A stretch of DNA of 64,000 nucleotides. It comes from Cymbomonas tetramitiformis (lineage: Eukaryota > Chlorophyta > Pyramimonadophyceae > Pyramimonadales > Pyramimonadaceae). Position numbers and translations under genes: made by a program. How positions within the stretch are numbered: the first letter of the stretch is position 1; each line of letters starts with the position of its first letter. This document shows, piece after piece, positions 21,159 to 33,913 of the stretch. The notes beneath the pieces are model-generated. The model did no database searches. It saw only the letters and a program-made list of their open reading frames with translations, and had not been told where the DNA came from. The DNA lies in contig LGRX02035220.1 in the NCBI GenBank assembly GCA_001247695.2, forward strand, positions 62,001-126,000, written 5' to 3'.

Positions 21159-23241
21159 GTGCGATAGTCATTGAGCCACCTCCTGTGCAAAACCCCGGCC
21201 TCTCTGCTGCCGTGTATTAAAGCCGTTTATTGCTGCCGTTTATTAGAGCGTGAGCGTGACGATTGTAGCCATGCCATTAATGCTTCTGGGGTGCAAAGTC
21301 GAGATTTCAATTTCCAAGACAAAATTACTGTGGCGACGATCTATCTAGATGGAAGCTAGCGCGCGTGGCATGATGCTTGTTGAGTTTCTCCGGGAAGGGC
21401 TTCCTCAGGGCATTGCTCTCGAACTCGGAACGAAGGCGCGCACTGTATGCACACAGCTGTACATGAGCTGCAACATGCCACTTCATTCAATCTGTTGACC
21501 TGAAGACAGGTACGATATCAAATGTAGTCTTTGCTCATGCCACCACATACTACCAACAACCGCGCTGCACTGCCTACTGAATGATATAGCATTCGCATCA
21601 TAATGGCAGATTGCACTACCGGCTATATCATATGATGGGTTGCTGTACTGCACATTTCTGCATCATCAAGTAGCACCTTCGCGTGTCTGCACAACGTAAG
21701 GATTGAACCGCAAGTATATAGCATTCATTATGCGTGCATGCTGGCTTGGTTGATGCTTGCCCCGTGCTCTCCGACAAAATGCACACCAGTTTGCTATGCC
21801 CCAGGCATCGTGAACTATTTCCATTTACGTTGTTCTGCAAATTTACTTCACCACAAGCCGCATCTCAAATTTGCACAGCAAAGTTTTGAACGTAGTGAGG
21901 CCCTGTTATGATGTTCTCATTTGTGTTTCTTTAGAATATGTCAGAATGCACTACGAGGATATTTAGTTATCACAAAGCAAATTTAACGGTGACTCACGGA
22001 TGATAATGGACTTTTGGCAGGGAGGTTAGCAGGCCTATTTGCGGCAACGATTGACAGACATGCATACACCGACTGAAAACATCGATCCTCAACAGAGTTA
22101 ATGGTGTGGGATTGTGGACGAGATGATGTCCATCAGGCGGTGGACTGGGGAAATACACCATACGGTACCTGTACAGATATGTGAATAATGCGATCCTGTG
22201 TATATGTGAATAAAAGGCTTGGGCGCCACGTTACTGCATGCAATTAGCAGGGACATTTTTGTAAATAGTGTACACCACAAGTAAAAGTCTTCGACACTTT
22301 TTTGTAAAGCATGTACTCCACCTAAAGTAAATGAATGAGTTTTAGACCAAACCGTGTAAAAAGCTGGGTATTTCAATGATGCGGTAACCAGCCGGGGAAC
22401 GTATGTGTGTTTATGATAGAGAGAGAAAAACACATAGTACACATCATAACGAGCCTGGCAAATTATCCTTGGTGAACAGCGAGGTGTGACACGTGCACAG
22501 TTTGGATAGGGAGAGTTCTTCATCGTGCCCATGGCAGTGCGTATATGATGTTCTTACCTGTTGCTGTTACTTCAATACTATCTATCCACCGCCACCTTCA
22601 GCAGCATAAACATCTCTAATTTACCGAAACAGCAGATTGGTCTTATTGAGTAGTATCATGCTAACTCAATATTTCAGAATTCTGTTAAGAGAGCACATTG
22701 CAACAAGTTCCAGCTTGATGGCTTGAGCTTCTTCGCCCTGATTTTCGGTGATCTGGTCTACTTGGATAATAATTATGCTGTTAATTATGCTGCTCGGATA
22801 AAAATTCTGCAATAAACAAAAACAGCAAATCCAGGATAAGCTTTTCAGCTATATTTAATATCAAAACTGCAAGGCCTTTTGTGTTCCGGGCTTATTGTGA
22901 TGCCACCAAGTCCTTATAGGAATAGTGCTACAATCTCTGCCAAATCTAGCATGCACTACTCTGAGTCGTGCGACTGCTTGTACGTGTGGCGCAAGGGCAG
23001 GGGGTGCCAGCAAGATTGACAAAACACCGGACTGTGCCAGAGATGTGCATCCAGATCGGGCAGTTTCCGAATGGCACGGTCACCCAACACAATTGTTATT
23101 CTATGTGAAGGTTCCTTGCCATTCGTTTGTTAAGGGGCTAATCGAGATGTCTTCCCAAGCTTAGAACATATGTTACGCGTTGCCAATGGGGACATCATAA
23201 TATCCGAGCTGCAGGAGTCATTCATGCGTCCATCACAGAGA
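21159..23241. other. Region without recognisable gene
   Basis: AT-richer sequence after the last recognised LRR exon. No further LRR exon, tRNA or tandem array is evident. It may hold the 3' end of the LRR gene and the 3' flank of the convergent DUF1802 gene. Confidence 0.4.
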
Positions 23242-26200
23242 TTACGGAAGACTTTTAGAAATCGCAGTCATGTTTGCAGCTGCCAGTTGTTGCCGCAAAC
23301 TTGCCTGTTCAACGGCAGCATGCACCCATTCTATCAGCATGGTCCCTGAGAACTCCTCATCAGCTTGCTCTCTGCGCTCTTGCAGGCCAAAGATGTTCGC
23401 AAGTGAAGTGTTGACGTGGCAGGGCCATCTGGGACGGGGCGTTCCCACCAAGGATAGAGACGAAAACTCGCAAAACCTGCGCAGCTGTGAGACGCAGCTT
23501 GATATCCTACATGCAACAAGTAAAGGGTGCACCTGAGATGAAGCGAATTGATCGTCGGACAGCACAGGATGGGAGTCATCAAAATGTAGCAGGGCGTCAT
23601 TACTTAAGTCGACCCACTGCCACCATCCAACACTTGATGTGAGGTCTAAGAACACCTGGCAACTTCCTATGACACTCGATGTGAGGTCTAAGAGCACCTA
23701 GCAACTTCCTATGGCAGTGGAGCACCGTGCCCGGCACCATTAAAGGCAGGTCAAACGTGGGCTAAGCCCCGAGCATGGCAGCGTCAAGAGTGATGAACAA
23801 AGCGGGCTACGCCTCAAGCAAGGCCGTGACAATTGTGCATGCTGCAGGCGACAAAGCGGTTTAAATCTGCATTTGCATATGGAGGGTAGCTTGCTTCATG
23901 TTCAAGGCCTTCTTACGCCCAGAGAAGCTCTACATACCGAGAAACAGCCCCAGAGCTCGGAGCGCGTCGGGAAATGAACAGGAGGCATGTTGTACACTCG
24001 CAGCTCCTGGTCGACCCAGGCACCCGACTCCATTCATCGCAGCCCTCAGTACTGCCACCAGGACCCCTCAACACGCACATGAATCCATGCATTGCAGCCC
24101 TCAGTACTGCCACCAGGACCCCTCAACACGCACCCGGCTCCATGCATCACAGCCTTCTCACTCCTGCCACCAGGACCCCTCAACACGCACATGAATCTAT
24201 GCATTGCAGCCCTCAGTACTGCCACCAGGACCCCTCAACACGCACATGAATCCATGCATTGCAGCCCTCAGTACTGCCACCAGGACCCCTCAACACGCAC
24301 ATGAATCCATGCATTGCAGCCCTCAGTACTGCCACCAGGACCCCTCAACACGCACATGAATCCATGCATTGCAGCCCTCAGTACTGCCACCAGGACCCCT
24401 CACCCATATCCTACGTGCCTCACTCACTCACTCACTCACTCACGGTTACTCTCTCTACTTAGTACGTGTAATAATGGGTTTTGACTTCTTTTGGTGACGG
24501 ATCTCCCGCTATAGAGAGAGGTGCATGCATGTGTGCTTATCCTTGGACCGATTTTTGGCAACAAAAACCCAGGCCACCAGATTCCCACAGAATAGCAGCT
24601 GCACTATGCACCGAAGATCAAAGGATTCAGCACACACTGTGAGTGTGTGCTTATCCTTGGACCGACTCCTTTGGCACACCATAGCCACAGAAGACCGGCT
24701 GTGTGTGTGTTTATCATTGGACCGACTCCTTTGGCACCCCGTAGCCACAGAAGACCGGCTGCATTATGTACCCACGTCGGGGATCAAAGGATTCAGCACA
24801 CACTTCGGGACACTTATCCGGATTCTCCGGAGCTTACTAGTGAAGAATGGGACCTCCAAAGCCTCACTGGGCCACCCGAGCCCCTCTGCATCCGCACCGC
24901 CGGCGCACTGCTGCCTTTTGCCTGAAGCCGGCTCATCCCCGCCCCTGCGTGTGTGTGTGTGTGTGCTTATCCTTGGACCGACTCCTTTGGCACCCTGTAG
25001 CCACAGAAGACTGCACTATGTACCCACGTCGGGGATCAAAGGATTCAGCACACACTTCGGGACACTCATCCGGATTTTCCGGAGCTCACTAGTGAAGAAT
25101 GGGACCCCCTAAGCCTCACTGAGCCACCCGAGCCCCTCTGCATCCGCACCGCCAGCGCACTGTTGCATTTTGCCCGAAGCCGGCTCATCCCTGCCCCCCG
25201 AGTTGCGCGAGCCATATCTCCACCACCAAGCCTACGCGCAGGACCACCCCTCTGCTCCTTGAGCCTCACTGGACCACCTGAGCCCCTGTGTAACTGCCCC
25301 GCCGGCGCACTGCTGTTGTGTCTCTGAAGCCGGCTCACCTCCGCCACTCGAGACACCTCTTCACCACCAAGCCCACATTCACGACCACCCCGCTGCCCCC
25401 TACCCGCCCCAGAGCCTGGTCTCAAGAGAGCTTGCCCACCCACGCCACGGCCAGAATCCCCAAGGGTTGTCCCAAGGGGCTGAGAATGATAAATTGGGCC
25501 GCTCTCATCCGAACCTGCGCCCCCGCCACCAACTTGCGCATGTAGCCCTCTACCCCCAACACCAACTCCACGTGCACGGCCTGGGAGTGCAGATGTGCAG
25601 GCAGCCGATGTGAAATGGTCAATGGAAGTGGATACCCGACAACGGAACACTTGAACAAGCACAAAATAACGCAGATGAGCCCGGAGGCGCGGCGTGGGCT
25701 CTCGTGGAGGAAGCACCATGATCGTAATAGGCTGCTCGGGGCGCCACCGGAGACGCGTCTGCACACCACACAACTACCCGTCTCTGTCAGGAATGATGGG
25801 TGCTATACCTGCCTGATACTGCCTGATACTGCCTGATACTGCCTGATACTGCCTGCCTGACACCGCCTGATATATTTGCTCCCTGGCCAATAAGGAACCC
25901 ACACCTGTGCTTTGTGCATCCCTCAGCTAAAATGTTTCAGGAGGATGGGTGGGTTGAGTGGGACAGGACGATGCCTGGATTAAAGGTGACAGGAAGTCAA
26001 CTGGGTGACAGCAAGATGACTGGGTTGAACGCGACAGGAAGATCACTCGATGGAACGTGACAGGAAGACAGCTGGGTGGAACATGACAGGGACACAGCTG
26101 GGTGGAATGTGATAAAGGGATGAATGGGTTGTATGGGACAGTAGGATGACTCAAATCTGTAACTGTTTGGTATGAAATCTTGAGTGACCGAAGAGCGGAG

Positions 26201-27353
26201 CACACCTGAAGGAATTCAGGGGCCCAGATGTGGTGGTCGGAGAGAGCAGCAAGGGCTTCGGCGGCATCCTCCGTCACCCAGGCACCCGTACAAACAGCCC
26301 AGCTTTTCACCTCAAGCTCCTCCGCAGGCTGGAACATCATCGCCTGCAACACAGTGCACGCCAGGCTGTTTGCAAGTCCGCACGACAGTTTTCCAACAGA
26401 AACAGAAGATGTGTAACAGCGCATGTGTAAGGCAAGTAAAGTACAAGTGAAAGCTGCAAATGCAATTCGAGCTTTGGCACGTCTCCCTGAAATCTAGCAG
26501 GGGAACACCTCGGAGAAACGCTCGGCAAAAGGTGGTCGCAGCAGCTCCGCCTGCATACTCCACGCGCACCGAGCACCCCTCAACTTGCTCCTGCCCCCGA
26601 CCGTGTACTCCACACGCACCGAGAACCCCTCAACTTGCTCCTGCCCCCGACCGTGTACTCCACGCGCACCGAGAACCCATCCACTTGCGTCCTTCCTTTA
26701 TCGGTGCAAAAGGGACATACCTCTGAGTGGAAAGCAGTCGGGAACAGCCCAAACTTTGAGGCTTTGATATCAAAGCCGGATTCCCGAATACCGCCTTTTC
26801 GCAGCAGAATAGTTTGCTGGCCCTCGGCTAGCGCTTCGCAAACTGCGGCCCATTCCTGCACCGAAAACAGTTTTTGGTCGCTGATACGATGGCTGATAGC
26901 AAGATGAGAGAAAGCACGCTATATCCTTAATCGCAAGCCCAATTTACGTTTTCTGAAAGAGCGTGAGGAATTCACGATATGTTCGGCTAGCTTTGATCAT
27001 ATTAGATTGTCAACAGAATTATCTGAGCCCCTCCTATGAAGTCAAGATACAGTCAGGCGTACAACAAAGAAGGTTACCTTTAAAGCATACGCCGGCTGCT
27101 GCTGCGAAGGCTGCGACGTGCCGCCGCAGCGAGGAGAGATGTGGTCGCGGTGACCTCGAGAAACGCTTACAGACGCCGAGGGCAAGCGATCCTCCGGTAA
27201 CATAGGAGACCAATTAGTATCTCGTGAAGCACGCGTTTTTTGAGATATTCCAAAGACCCCGTTCGTTGTGCGCGGACGTGCGGAAGTTATCGAGACGTTG
27301 GTGAAAGGTTTGATCTCGCTGTTGCGAAGGGCTCCACGATAAGAAAGACTCAT
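23242..27353 (-). CDS. DUF1802 family protein, six exons, probable plastid protein
   Basis: Exons: 27353-27078, 26855-26721, 26343-26206, 25758-25636, 23616-23533 and a last one from about 23460 to the stop. The first five join in phase 0. Exon 1 is Ser/Arg-rich with few acids, like a plastid transit peptide, and ends PAYALK. Exon 2 continues EWAAVCEALAEGQQTILL and RKGGI, the start of DUF1802. Exon 3 has EALAALSDHHIWAPEFLQ, exon 4 TRLRWRPEQPITIMVL, and exon 5 WVDL then HPVLSDDQF, all in the order known for the family. DUF1802 occurs in cyanobacteria and plants; its function is not known. Some sequence between exons 4 and 5 may be missing, and the last acceptor is unresolved. Introns carry minisatellites and SINE-like repeats. 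Confidence 0.75.
24020..24400. repeat. 55-bp minisatellite, about seven copies
   Basis: Units contain TGCATTGCAGCCCTCAGTAC and CACCAGGACCCCTCAACAC. It lies in the long intron between exons 4 and 5 of the DUF1802 gene. Confidence 0.9.
24535..25130 (-). repeat. Cluster of SINE-like repeat copies
   Basis: Three copies with the TTATCCTTGGACCGACTCC end; the copies near 24.70 and 24.96 kb are next to TG dinucleotide runs, which read as a CA tail on the minus strand. The two right-hand copies are near full length and include the block around GGGGATCAAAGGATTCAGC and GTGAAGAATGGGACC. They lie in the intron between exons 4 and 5 of the DUF1802 gene. Confidence 0.6.
25805..25855. repeat. 10-bp tandem repeat
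   Basis: Five copies of TGCCTGATAC in a row, ending in a shortened unit, within the DUF1802 intron. Confidence 0.85.
25940..26160. repeat. Degenerate ~28-bp tandem repeat
   Basis: Around seven diverged units built on GACAGGAAGACAGCTGGGTG, with the third DUF1802 intron as host. Confidence 0.7.
26555..26690. repeat. 54-bp direct repeat, about 2.5 copies
   Basis: Units with CCCCTCAACTTGCTCCTGCC and CGTGTACTCCACACGC in the second DUF1802 intron. Confidence 0.8.
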
Positions 27354-29047
27354 TGAGCAGGCTGTTGTGAATTTTCCCTGTCAAAATTTCAGCCTACCGT
27401 CTTACACCCCCGTCCACGACGCTACAAGTTGAAGCCCAGCCTTTGACTGCAGCTGTAGCAAGCCAGTATGACTCAGTGCGTATTGCCTGTCTCAGAAGGA
27501 AGAAATATGGATGCCCCTACAGTGTGCAAGCGACGAACCCCCGACTTTAATTTGCAGCGGATTTTGGGAATGGATGATATATGAAAGGTGCGCGCACGCT
27601 AAGAGAGGGGAGAGAGAGAGAGAGTCTTTCTTGTTCACGTCGAGAAACGGAGTTTTGAAACCACTTTAACAACGGATGCTTTGACCTCTCAAGACCTCTG
27701 GCTACAATTCTATACGTAGAAAAATAGGTATTCACCAATGAAAAAGTACCGTAGAATCACGTATCTTTACGCTTGAGGGCACGAGCAGCAAGTTTCCGTC
27801 GTCGAATTACCGCAATGATGTGCCTGGGCAACCAAACCTGAGGATGTGCAAGACAATTGAGGACCAGCAACAGAACAACAGCACTACGTATGGTCGTCGC
27901 TTAAACGAGAATGGGCAATACACAATGACGGAAAGTGATCAAGCAGGCAACCATCCAAGTGATGTGACCACACTTCCCTCTGGAATAGACTGTGGAACTT
28001 TCGGAGAAAAGAAGAGTTGATCTGCAAACAAATATTTATCCGCGTCTGAAATAATGAGGGGTTCACATAACCGAAAGCCCTAAGGATTCAACAGTCCAAA
28101 CCAAAGTCTGAATTGACAAAGAGTCACTCCGGGAGTGTACCAGGAAAAAGTACAATAATAGAGCGATGAGAACTGCGTCTGTTTGCTTCAGTTCAAGAAC
28201 TCGCGGTTGAAGGGAGTTCTCGAGTTGTGTGGCGTCTTCTCCAGGCACGCTGGGTTCCATTAAAAACTGCTGGAAACTGATTGCTTGACGATAAGCTCAC
28301 TTCTGCTTGACCCGGTCTTCTGGAAGCAGATCCCCGAAACTGAACATCCGATAGATTTATCCAAATAGCAATTTTCTGGTCCAGCCGAAAACCTAACCCC
28401 TCACGTAGGCGTTATGACAATGCACATTGACATTCCAGTACTCTTGTTCCCAGAGTTTCTCCGAGCGCGGCCGCTGCGCGGCCTGCGACACGCGAGGGTC
28501 GACGTTACAGTTGATCGAAGAGGCTCGGAGAAAGTATTATGGACCCCACAGAGTTACAAACCCTAAATGTCTATTTTCGTCCATAAGCTCTGGGGACAAG
28601 AGTACACATTCCAGCTTCGAGCTTGAGTGAGCTACGAGCTAGGCCAAGCGGAAGGGGTATAAACGAGTTTATACCCCTCGAATGAGCTAGGCCTACTGAA
28701 CTGTCACAGGCCCGAGCTTCGAGCTTCAGGGTAGAGACGCCGGCGCTCGATCGAAGGATCGCGATTTGATGTTTTCACCACTGGAAATCATGTTCCATCG
28801 CGAGTGTTTTTTTAATTTTCACTTCAGCTCTTCAAAACGTTCCAAGACGAGTTCGTCGAGAGGGCTGAAACGAGGCAAGCAGTATGACTCTACACTTATT
28901 GAGTTTTTTTGTAAAGAGAGGAGCACATGTAGAATTTAATACTGATGATAGTCTGAGGATCAACAGGAAATTTTCAAAAGTTGATTTAGTCAAGCGAGTA
29001 AAAAGCTGCTGGAAGTGACGCCCCGACTGTCATTCCTATAGTTAGGG
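27354..29047. other. Intergenic region
   Basis: No credible gene. The only clear structure is a short perfect hairpin at 28654-28677. It lies between the 5' end of the DUF1802 gene and the retroelement nest. Confidence 0.5.
28654..28677. other. Perfect 11-bp hairpin
   Basis: GGGGTATAAAC, two bases, then GTTTATACCCC. It is flanked by repeated GAGCT/AGCTC words. No function can be assigned. Confidence 0.6.
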
Positions 29048-29371
29048 TGTATGACTGTCACCGGTCCCGGAACCCTAGACCCCGAACATATAACGGGAAG
29101 ACTCGGTATTCCGTTTATCTATTCTGATTACCACACTGCGAGAACAGGTGTTCCGCTCGGTAAAACAAACTGGCTAAGCTCCCATAAACAGTCCGGCCGA
29201 GTGCTTTTATCATGCATCTCGGAAACCCGGATAATACGAAATAATGACTGACAGTACAGTATTACTGTACTGTCATCCTAGCTACTAGCGGAGTCACGGT
29301 TCCGATCAGAGACAGGTCAAGCTAGGGGCTATCAGAGCCCATAATAATAACCCTGAACCTAAAGTCCAGCA

Positions 29372-29743
29372 CACCACCCGGAGTTGTGACTGTAGCCAAT
29401 AGGGCTAGGCAAGCGGAGCTAACTAAACAGATAACAAACAGCACTTCACTGGAAACAGATATACTTTTAGCTGGGTGCCCGGGGACTTGTCCCGGCACAA
29501 CCCACCACTGCGGCTAAGGCTAATCACACCTCCAGGGTTTGAAATAAGCACTCAGCCACTGTAAAGCCGGTCGGCATAGCCGAGTTCAGCTGACGGATCC
29601 CAAGGCAGGAAGACATCCGAAGTAAGTTGAGATGAGACAGTCACCATGATTGTTGACACCACCAGACCCAAGTGGGTCAGGCGGATCCCAGAGTGGAGTG
29701 GCAAAATCATCAGATTGCAAAGCCGCTGAGGTCGATTGAGAAA
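29372..29743 (-). pseudogene. 3' remainder of the element B gag and untranslated tail
   Basis: Minus-strand sequence continues the gag of element B beyond the element A insertion (TTTCTCAATCGACCTCAGC, matching element A coding sequence near 33,300) and then the 3' untranslated part up to the LTR with its tail GGTGGTG. The insertion and later changes leave no functional frame. Confidence 0.6.
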
Positions 29744-30911
29744 AGAACTGCTGGACTTTAGGTTCAGGGTTATTATTATGGGCTCTGATAGCCCCTAGCC
29801 TGACCCGTCTCTGATCGGAACCGTGACTCCGCTAGTAGCTAGGATGACAGTACAGTAGTACTGTACTGTCAGTCATCACTTCGTATTATCCGGGTTTCCG
29901 AGATGCATGATAAAAGCACTCGGCCGGACTGATTATGGGAGCTTAGCCAGTTTGTTTTACCCGAGCGGAACACCTGTTCTCGCAGGTTATGCGCGTCACC
30001 ACTTCCCTAGTAATTCTGATGGCACAGCGCCTAGCTGTTGCCATGTTTGGCTAAGTTTTGACACAGAGATGGGGTGGGCGCCCCCTTAGGCAGTAGTTCG
30101 TCTTTCCGCGGTATGGCCTCTTTTTGAAGTGGAGATCAATTTATGGCACATTTTTCGGCAGCAGTATCGTCGCTTATTATGGCTTCTTTTTACGTTTCAC
30201 CTGGCCGGTGGAGAGGGCATTCCGCGTATTGTGGGTCGCAACCACTTTTAGCCAATCGGCTCATGACCTGTTTGATGTTGTTTTTACCGCTGAGACTTCT
30301 GCAGGATTGGCCGCTGCGTAATGCTTACTACTGTCGCTCCGTTAGCCCGCGACCCCATCTTGCCGTCATTTTTACTATGGAGACTCCGATTGGACCACGC
30401 ACACGCGCTAGAGCGCGGAAACTAGCAACCATTTTTGATGATGTTGGGGCGCTGAATGCGGCTACGCCATCGACTCCGCATTTGGCTTCGGGAGAGTCTG
30501 AGGCGTCCACTGCGGCAGCCGTACTTTTGCAGAGGTTGCGCAGGGATTCTTTCGATGTTCAGTGTGCCAAGACAGCAGCAACAAAAGTTCTGGGTGACAA
30601 AACTGCAAAATTTAAAGGCAGCGAGAATTCAGCTTCGGACATTTTTTCGCAATTGGTATCCGAGCTACAGCAGCTGTTCACGCTGCAGTCGCCTGCGTTT
30701 GCACCCTTGTTTGAACTGACAGCTGCTGACGCCCCTGTTCTGTCTGCTGCGAATGAGCTGTTATACGCTGTTGTCACGGATCGAAAGATGACAGACCCCC
30801 GCAGTCGCGATGTTGGTACGTCGTCGTCGATGTCACACGCATAGTCGATCATCGATCTGTAATAGTCCGATCTGTACGAGTACCACTGAAATGCGCGAGA
30901 GGATCATCATC

Positions 30912-30984
30912 CTCCGCGTAGCTCAGTTGGTTAGAGCGTCGCACTAGAGAAGCGAACGTCACGGGTTCAAATCCCGTCGTGGAG
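30912..30984 (+). tRNA. tRNA-like gene in left LTR of TRIM-1
   Basis: 73 nt fold as a class I cloverleaf: acceptor CTCCGCG with CGTGGAG (7 pairs including one G-T), D stem GCTC/GAGC, anticodon stem TCGCA/AGCGA (4 of 5 pairs), T stem ACGGG/CCCGT. A box TAGCTCAGTTGG and B box GGTTCAAATCC are perfect. The loop CTAGAGA would place AGA as anticodon, but AGA means serine and serine tRNAs have a long variable arm, so decoding is doubtful. Only three Ts follow. Confidence 0.65.
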
Positions 30985-31534
30985 CACTTTCGCCCCATGA
31001 CGATATATATGATTTGACCCGGCTCGTACCGTGAAATCCCCGCACCGATTTCAAACCCTAACATTGGTATCGAAGCGACGGTTCGGAAACCGCCTCAGAT
31101 GTAACGGCATAAGGCACACGATGTGACCTACGCTAAGATCGCGTATGCTCGGGCACGGCGATGTGACCTGCGCTACGATCGCGTATGCATGGGCACGATG
31201 TGACCCGCGCTGATGACGTGGATTCGGGCTGCATCCCAAGAACTGCGATGCACCTTCGGTGCGATGGGCTGCATCCCAAGAACTGCTACCCAGCTTCATC
31301 GCAGGCTGCCACGTCATCACATCTGAGGTCGGACCTCTGAAAAGTAACTCGACACGAATGTCGTGAGGTCACGACACTTTAAAGAGGGGAGCTATGTCAC
31401 GGATCGAAAGATGACAGACCCCCGCAGTCGCGATGTTGGTACGTCGTCGTCGATGTCACACGCATAGTCGATCATCGATCTGTAATAGTCCGATCTGTAC
31501 GAGTACCACTGAAATGCGCGAGAGGATCATCATC

Positions 31535-31607
31535 CTCCGCGTAGCTCAGTTGGTTAGAGCGTCGCACTAGAGAAGCGAACGTCACGGGTTCAAATCCCGT
31601 CGTGGAG
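31535..31607 (+). tRNA. tRNA-like gene in right LTR of TRIM-1
   Basis: Identical cloverleaf to the left LTR copy, with the same intact A and B boxes. As the second LTR copy it would be regenerated together with the first at each transposition. Confidence 0.65.
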
Positions 31608-33913
31608 CACTTTCGCTCCATGACGATATATATGATTTGACCCGGCTCGTACAGTGAAATCCCCGCACCGATTTCAAACCCTAACAGCTGTGCTGCTGCT
31701 GCTGACTGCGCCAGGGTCTCCTGCCCGTAATTGGGTAGAGGCTTCTGGTTCAGATGTTCCTGCCGATGGCAAACGTGCCACCCTCGAGGTGGTGCGTATG
31801 CTTGCGGATGTATCGACCCCGTTCGATGCATTTGCAGAGCTGCTTGAGGTTAGGATCTCTGATGAGCGAGACCCTGACTCTGACATTCGGCTGTTTAACA
31901 GCTGCCTTCGGGATGCACAGCGTCTACAGGCGCTGCCCGAGGACGCTGTTAAACGGCAATTCATCTCTGCGCTGTCTGGGCCGGCTTACGCCGCGCTGGT
32001 TGACTCGTTTGCTCGAGCTGACCAGCGTGCGGCTGTGAGTCTGCTCACCTTGCAGGCACGAGTCCGTGAGCAGTACCGCTGTGGGCGGCTCTCGGGCAAG
32101 CGCACTGCGGGGCGGCCCATGTCTGTTGCATCTTGCGCCACTGACACTGGCCTGTCTTCGGCCATTGATCGGCTCAGTGCTCAGTTGGTCAAGTTGCAGC
32201 GGGATGTGGATTCCCTTAAGAAGGGTGGCTCCAAGCCGCCTCATGGGAAACACACTCCGCGCAGCTTCCACCGACCTGGAGTGCAACCGCTTGCTCATTC
32301 CGCCTCTTCGGAGGTGGCTTTTGACAAGCGGTCTGGCACCTTTGTCCCAACGTGCAGGCACGAGAAGTGCCGCGCCGTTGGGTCGAAGCATTGGCTGAGT
32401 GAGTGTCCTCACAAGGACACTCGCCCGATGTCCATTTCGGCGTCCTACTGCCAAGCCGTCGAGTCTTATGACTCCGACGTGCTTGCCCTTCGTTTTCAGC
32501 GGTACTATGACGCTGGGGATGAGGGATCCATGGAGCACTTGTGTGCTCTCGTGGGGCAACCTGAAATCTGTGAGCTGTCTGCGCATTCCTTTGCTCCAGA
32601 GCCTACGGCTCTGCAGCAGTTCAAGGATGCTGCTGCCTCTGCTGAGTCTGCGCACCTGATGAGCACCTTTCCATTGGCCGTGTTGCATTTGCTGAGGTCA
32701 GCGGTCCGCTTGCTGGTGGTGTCGCTGAGCCGACCGCCAGCAAGCGGCTGCTGCCGAAGGCCTCTGCCCCCGTGCATGGTAAGCCGATTGACTTGCATGA
32801 GGTCAGCCGTGCCGCCTTCGTGCCGCCGTCTGCCTCTCTGGCTCTCGGCCCGGTGACTCCTGCTGACAGTTCATTCAAGACGTTCAACGCTGTCCACCCT
32901 GACTGGTTTGACATTGACCCTGAGCCTGTTGAGGTGTGTGATTCCGATGATGATGGGGAGGGCTCCTACTGCCCTCCTGGTGCCTGCCTGACTGAAATTG
33001 AGGGGGGTGCACCGCCGGCGGCTGCGGCATTTCGGCGGTTCGGGGTCCCCAGAGGCTCCAGGCCATTTGGCATCGGTGAGTTTGCACTCAGCCTTTTCAT
33101 GGTGGCTACGTTTCTCTTCAGTGCTACGGCGATGCCGACCCTCGTGGTCGGCGGTGGTGTCAGGGGCCTGGTTGAGCCCGGAGCCACTTACGGCTACGAT
33201 TCACTACGGTCTCATGAAGCACTACTGGATTATCTTTGCCCGCCTGTGGTTACTGCTGGTCCGTCATTGACACCGCAGGATGTAACACAGTTCTTTTCTC
33301 AATCGACCTCAGCGGCTTTGCAATCTGATGGTTTTGCCACTCCACTTTGGGATCCGCCTGACCCACTTGGGTCTGGTGGTGTCAGTACTTACAAGTTTTC
33401 ATCTCAACTTACTTCGGATGTTTTCCTGCCTTGGAATCCGTCTGCTGAACTCGGCTCTGCCGACCAGCTTTGCAGTGGCTAGAGTCTGCTTATTTCAAAT
33501 CCTGGTGGTGTGTAGGTGTGATTAGCCTTAGCCGCAGTGGTGGGTTGTGCCGGGACAAGTCCCCGGGCACCCAGCTTGAAGTATATCTGTTTCCAGTAAA
33601 GTGCTGTTTGTTATCTGTTTAGTTAGCTCCGCTTGCCTAGCCCTATTGGCTGCAGTCACAGCTCCGGGTGGTGTGCTGGACTTTAGGTTCAGGGTTATTA
33701 TTATGGGCTCTGATAGCCCCTAGCCTGACCCGTCTCTGATCGGATCGAACCGTGACTCCGCTAGTAGCTAGGATGACAGTACAGTAGTACTGTACTGTCA
33801 GTCATCACTTCGTATTATCCGGGTTTCCGAGATGCATGATAAAAGCACTCGGCCGGACTGATTATGGGAGCTTAGCCAGTTTGTTTTACCCGAGCGGAAC
33901 ACCTGTTCTCGCA

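Larger units (their letters stand above)
30772..31686 (+). mobile_element. TRIM-1: miniature LTR retrotransposon with tRNA-like LTRs
   Basis: Two 292-bp LTRs (30772-31063 and 31395-31686) with TG...CA ends differ at only about two positions, implying recent insertion. The interior is 331 bp. The primer site TTGGTATCGAAGC directly follows the left LTR and resembles the 3' end complement of initiator tRNA-Met (TGGTATC). A purine tract AAAGAGGGGAG precedes the right LTR. Target duplication GCTGT at 30767-30771 and 31687-31691. It encodes no protein. Each LTR contains a tRNA-like gene on the plus strand. Confidence 0.92.
30377..33482 (+). pseudogene. Gag-like protein of element A, broken by TRIM-1 and a frameshift
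   Basis: The likely start is the ATG of METPIGPRTRARARK. The frame runs to 30771, is interrupted by TRIM-1 plus one target copy, resumes at 31692 and continues to about 32650, where two extra bases relative to element B shift it; it then runs to the stop after LCSG. About 730 residues when complete. A central motif CRHEKCRAVGSKHWLSEC is a zinc-knuckle variant with spacing CX4CX6HX4C. A long acidic stretch is followed by a hydrophobic segment (FALSLFMVATFLFSATAM). No protease or polymerase motifs are seen. Homologous to the Gag-like proteins of B, C and D, for example the RYYDAGDEGSMEHLCAL region. Confidence 0.7.
29749..33913 (+). mobile_element. Element A: gag-only LTR retroelement nested in element B
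   Basis: LTRs at 29749-29984 and 33674-33913 (TGCTGGACTTTAGG...TCTCGCA), target duplication AGAAC at 29744-29748 and 33914-33918, and primer site GGTTATGCGCGTCACC at 29985. It lies within the gag of element B in the opposite orientation. The right LTR has a 4-bp duplication (GATC) relative to the left. Without TRIM-1 it is about 3.25 kb, so A and B are sister copies of one family. Confidence 0.9.
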
